A stretch of DNA of 6,459 bases from Deltaproteobacteria bacterium (GTDB lineage: Bacteria; Desulfobacterota; Desulfobacteria; Desulfobacterales; B30-G6): assembly GCA_003647375.1 (NCBI GenBank), contig QMMS01000254.1, positions 1 through 6,459 on the forward strand, read 5' to 3'. Below are positions 4,845 through 6,459 of the stretch, piece after piece (the stretch's first letter is position 1; the number at the start of each line of letters is the position of its first letter). The notes under the pieces were generated by a model. That model saw only the letters and a program-made list of their open reading frames with translations. It was not told the DNA's origin and searched no databases. The translations under genes were made by a program, and so were the position numbers.

Positions 4845-5872
4845 AAAAACACCTCAACACGTTGTTCGTCACCACCCAGGGCGCGTACCTGAACAAGGAG
4901 GGTGAAACCGTCATCATATCTGTGGAAGGCGAAAAAAAACTTCAACTTCCCATCCACACCCTGGACGGCATTATCTGCTTCGGGCGTGTACTGTGCAGCC
5001 CTTATCTAATGGGCTTTTGTGCGGAGCGGGACGTGGCGATAAGCTTTTTGACAAATTACGGCCGTTTTCTGGCCCGGGTCCAGGGACCGGTATCCGGCAA
5101 TGTGCTGTTGCGTCGGGAACAGTATCGGCAGGCGGACAGTGAAGAGATATCGGCTCAAATCGCTTATTCCGTTTTGACCGGCAAGCTGGCCAACAGCCGT
5201 ACCGTCCTGCAACGGACCGTGCGGGATCACGGCGGAAAGGTGAATGCATCCGATATCAATAGCGCTTCGGACCACATTTCAGCCCTGCTTAAAAGTATCA
5301 AGCCCACTATGCAACTGGATTCCCTGCGGGGAGTGGAAGGGGATGCAGCGCGAGTTTATTTTGGGGTGTTTGACCATCTCATCGTGAATAAAAGTAAAGG
5401 GTTCCGGTTCAATGGGCGAAACCGGAGGCCGCCGTTGGATCCGGTCAACTGCCTGCTGTCGTTTTTCTATACCCTGGTACTCCACGATGTTCGTTCCGCC
5501 TTGGAATCGGTTGGGCTGGATTCGGCTGTAGGATATCTGCACCGGGACCGTCCGGGACGACCTGGACTGGCGCTCGATATGATGGAGGAATTTAGATCCG
5601 TCATCGCCGACCGCCTGGTGCTTTCGCTGATCAACAGGGGGCAGGTTTCAAGGAAAGATTTTGACATACAGGAAACCGGTGCAGTGAGGATGAGCGATGA
5701 TCTGCGTAAAAAGGTATTGGTGGCTTATCAGAAACGCAAGCAGGATGAAATCATGCATCCGTTTTTGGAGAAAAAGGTTACAGTTGGACTGATATTTTTC
5801 ACTCAGGCTCTATTGTTAGCTAGATATTTGCGCGGTGATCTGGATGCCTACCCACCTTTTGTCTGGAGGTAA
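4841..5872 (+). CDS. cas1: CRISPR integrase Cas1, type I-C
   Basis: Cas1 (343 residues) is the metal-dependent integrase that, with Cas2, inserts prespacers at the leader end of the array. The N-terminal beta-rich domain (about 1-80) is followed by a mainly helical catalytic domain. Active-site residues are in place: Glu166 in GVEGDAARVYF, His234 in GYLHRDRPGRPG, and Asp246 with Glu249 in LALDMMEEFR. Length and motif order match type I-C Cas1, and nothing looks broken. The start overlaps the cas4 stop as ATGA, with AGAGGA (4832-4837) as its ribosome binding site 3 nt before the ATG. It is likely transcribed with cas4 and cas2. Confidence 0.97.
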   Translation: MKKHLNTLFVTTQGAYLNKEGETVIISVEGEKKLQLPIHTLDGIICFGRVLCSPYLMGFCAERDVAISFLTNYGRFLARVQGPVSGNVLLRREQYRQADSEEISAQIAYSVLTGKLANSRTVLQRTVRDHGGKVNASDINSASDHISALLKSIKPTMQLDSLRGVEGDAARVYFGVFDHLIVNKSKGFRFNGRNRRPPLDPVNCLLSFFYTLVLHDVRSALESVGLDSAVGYLHRDRPGRPGLALDMMEEFRSVIADRLVLSLINRGQVSRKDFDIQETGAVRMSDDLRKKVLVAYQKRKQDEIMHPFLEKKVTVGLIFFTQALLLARYLRGDLDAYPPFVWR

Positions 5873-5877
5873 GAACC

Positions 5878-6168
5878 ATGATGGTGTTGGTCAGCTACGA
5901 TGTATCCACGGTTGATGAGGGAGGGCCCGGTCGCCTGCGGCGGGTGGCTAAAATATGTAAAAATTATGGCCAACGTGTGCAGTACTCGGTATTTGAATGC
6001 ATCGTTGATCCGGCTCAATGGGCAGTATTTAGACAAGGCCTGATTGATCATATCAAGATGGAAACCGACAGCCTGCGATTCTATTTTCTTGGAGCCAATT
6101 GGCAAAAACGCATTGAACATGTGGGCGCTAAAGAGAGTGTTGACCAGGAAGGACCACTAATTGTTTGA
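5878..6168 (+). CDS. cas2: CRISPR adaptation protein Cas2
   Basis: The 96-residue product has the ferredoxin-like Cas2 fold signature: MVLVSYDVST with the conserved Asp8, RRVAKICKNYGQRVQYSVFEC (residues 21-41), and SLRFYFLG (65-72). Cas2 forms the central dimer of the Cas1-Cas2 integration complex and sets the length of the captured DNA. GGAGGT (5865-5870) runs into the cas1 stop and serves the ATG at 5878. A second ATG at once follows (5881), so the first residue is uncertain by one. It is the last cas gene before the leader and array. Confidence 0.96.
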   Translation: MMVLVSYDVSTVDEGGPGRLRRVAKICKNYGQRVQYSVFECIVDPAQWAVFRQGLIDHIKMETDSLRFYFLGANWQKRIEHVGAKESVDQEGPLIV

Positions 6169-6351
6169 AAACATGCGAACCCCAAGTTTACATGCTTTTC
6201 CCGGCAGATTCGCGTATTGGGCTATCCATCTGATATTAATATGGAAAGAAAGAGCTGTATGTTTTTCTTTAAGCGCTTTAGTGTCATTATTTCAAGTGTT
6301 CGCGTTAGGCTGGAAATATTTGATTAAAAAACAAAGTGTTAGACAGTAACA
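6169..6351 (+). promoter_or_regulatory. CRISPR leader
   Basis: These 183 nt between the cas2 stop and the first repeat have no supported gene and become AT-rich near the array, with A- and T-rich runs around 6315-6335. By position this is the leader, where the pre-crRNA promoter and the signals for spacer integration should lie. I found no convincing -35/-10 pair by eye; CATTAT at 6285-6290 is a weak -10 candidate without a good -35. Confidence 0.8.
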
Positions 6352-6459
6352 GTCGCCCCCTATGCGGGGGCGTGGATTGAAACATAAATACCATCGGCAC
6401 CATCACAAGAAAGCTCTGGGTCGCCCCCTATGCGGGGGCGTGGATTGAAACCGGACTTC
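6352..6459 (+). CRISPR. Start of type I-C CRISPR array: two repeats, one full spacer
   Basis: Two identical 32-nt repeats lie at 6352-6383 and 6420-6451, starting GTCGCCCCC and ending GGATTGAAAC. The spacer between them is 36 nt (6384-6419), and 8 nt of the next spacer are visible at 6452-6459. Each repeat can fold a 7-bp stem, CGCCCCC with GGGGGCG, around a TATGC loop. Eleven nt (TGGATTGAAAC) remain 3' of the stem, which fits Cas5c-type processing that leaves an 11-nt 5' handle on the crRNA. Being next to cas2 and the leader, the first spacer should be the newest. The array continues past the right edge, so its size is unknown. Confidence 0.97.

Noticed and set aside
4613..4957. Minus-strand open frames of 90-114 aa opposite cas4, cas1 and cas2
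   Set aside because: They lie antisense to genes with clear family motifs and have no recognisable domains or start signals.
6161..6349. A 62-aa + strand frame overlapping the cas2 end and filling the leader
   Set aside because: It has no ribosome binding site, begins inside cas2 and occupies the leader just before the first repeat; no recognisable protein features.

Overview
This window is the downstream part of a type I-C CRISPR-Cas locus on the + strand. In order it holds the 3' end of cas8c (open through the left edge), cas7c, a 2.66-kb interruption, cas4, cas1, cas2, a leader, and the first two repeats of a CRISPR array that runs off the right edge. cas3, cas5c and the start of cas8c should lie to the left. 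The protein style, mixed GC content, 32-nt GC-stem repeat ending in ATTGAAAC, and S23-type four-helix and RhuM/Fic genes suggest a Gram-negative bacterium, perhaps a deltaproteobacterium (Desulfobacterota). That placement is inference only.

Core cas genes: cas8c and cas7c overlap by one base (TAATG), cas4 and cas1 by four (ATGA), and cas2 follows cas1 after 5 nt with its ribosome binding site across the cas1 stop. A strong internal Shine-Dalgarno and ATG inside cas8c mark the probable start of Cas11c, the separately translated small subunit. Cas8c, Cas7 and Cas11 build Cascade with Cas5 from upstream; Cas4, Cas1 and Cas2 select, trim and integrate new spacers into the adjacent array.

Interruption between cas7 and cas4 (1544-4199): first comes a frameshifted N-terminal remnant of a Fic gene (about 1543-1805), then an intact S23-like four-helix-bundle gene (1798-2295). 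After that lies a relic of the original cas4 start: a ribosome binding site, then ATG TAT ACC GAA, then TGA. Next come a 27-nt palindrome, a small lysine-rich gene (2407-2577), a RhuM-Fic fusion pseudogene with at least three lesions (2570-3113), an imperfect tandem duplication, and an intact class II-like Fic gene (3154-4200) whose stop overlaps the cas4 start.

Most notable signal: the 12 bases ATGTATACCGAA occur at 2312-2323 and again at 4200-4211, the working cas4 start. They flank exactly the lysine-rich/RhuM-Fic/Fic block. The simplest reading is that a roughly 1.89-kb toxin-type cassette entered the first codons of cas4, duplicated 12 bp, and so kept cas4 intact while placing it directly behind Fic. 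Three separate Fic/Doc-type genes (two broken, one intact) have therefore occupied the same gap. This may be an insertion hot spot, or selection for a toxin or AMPylator linked to the CRISPR adaptation genes.
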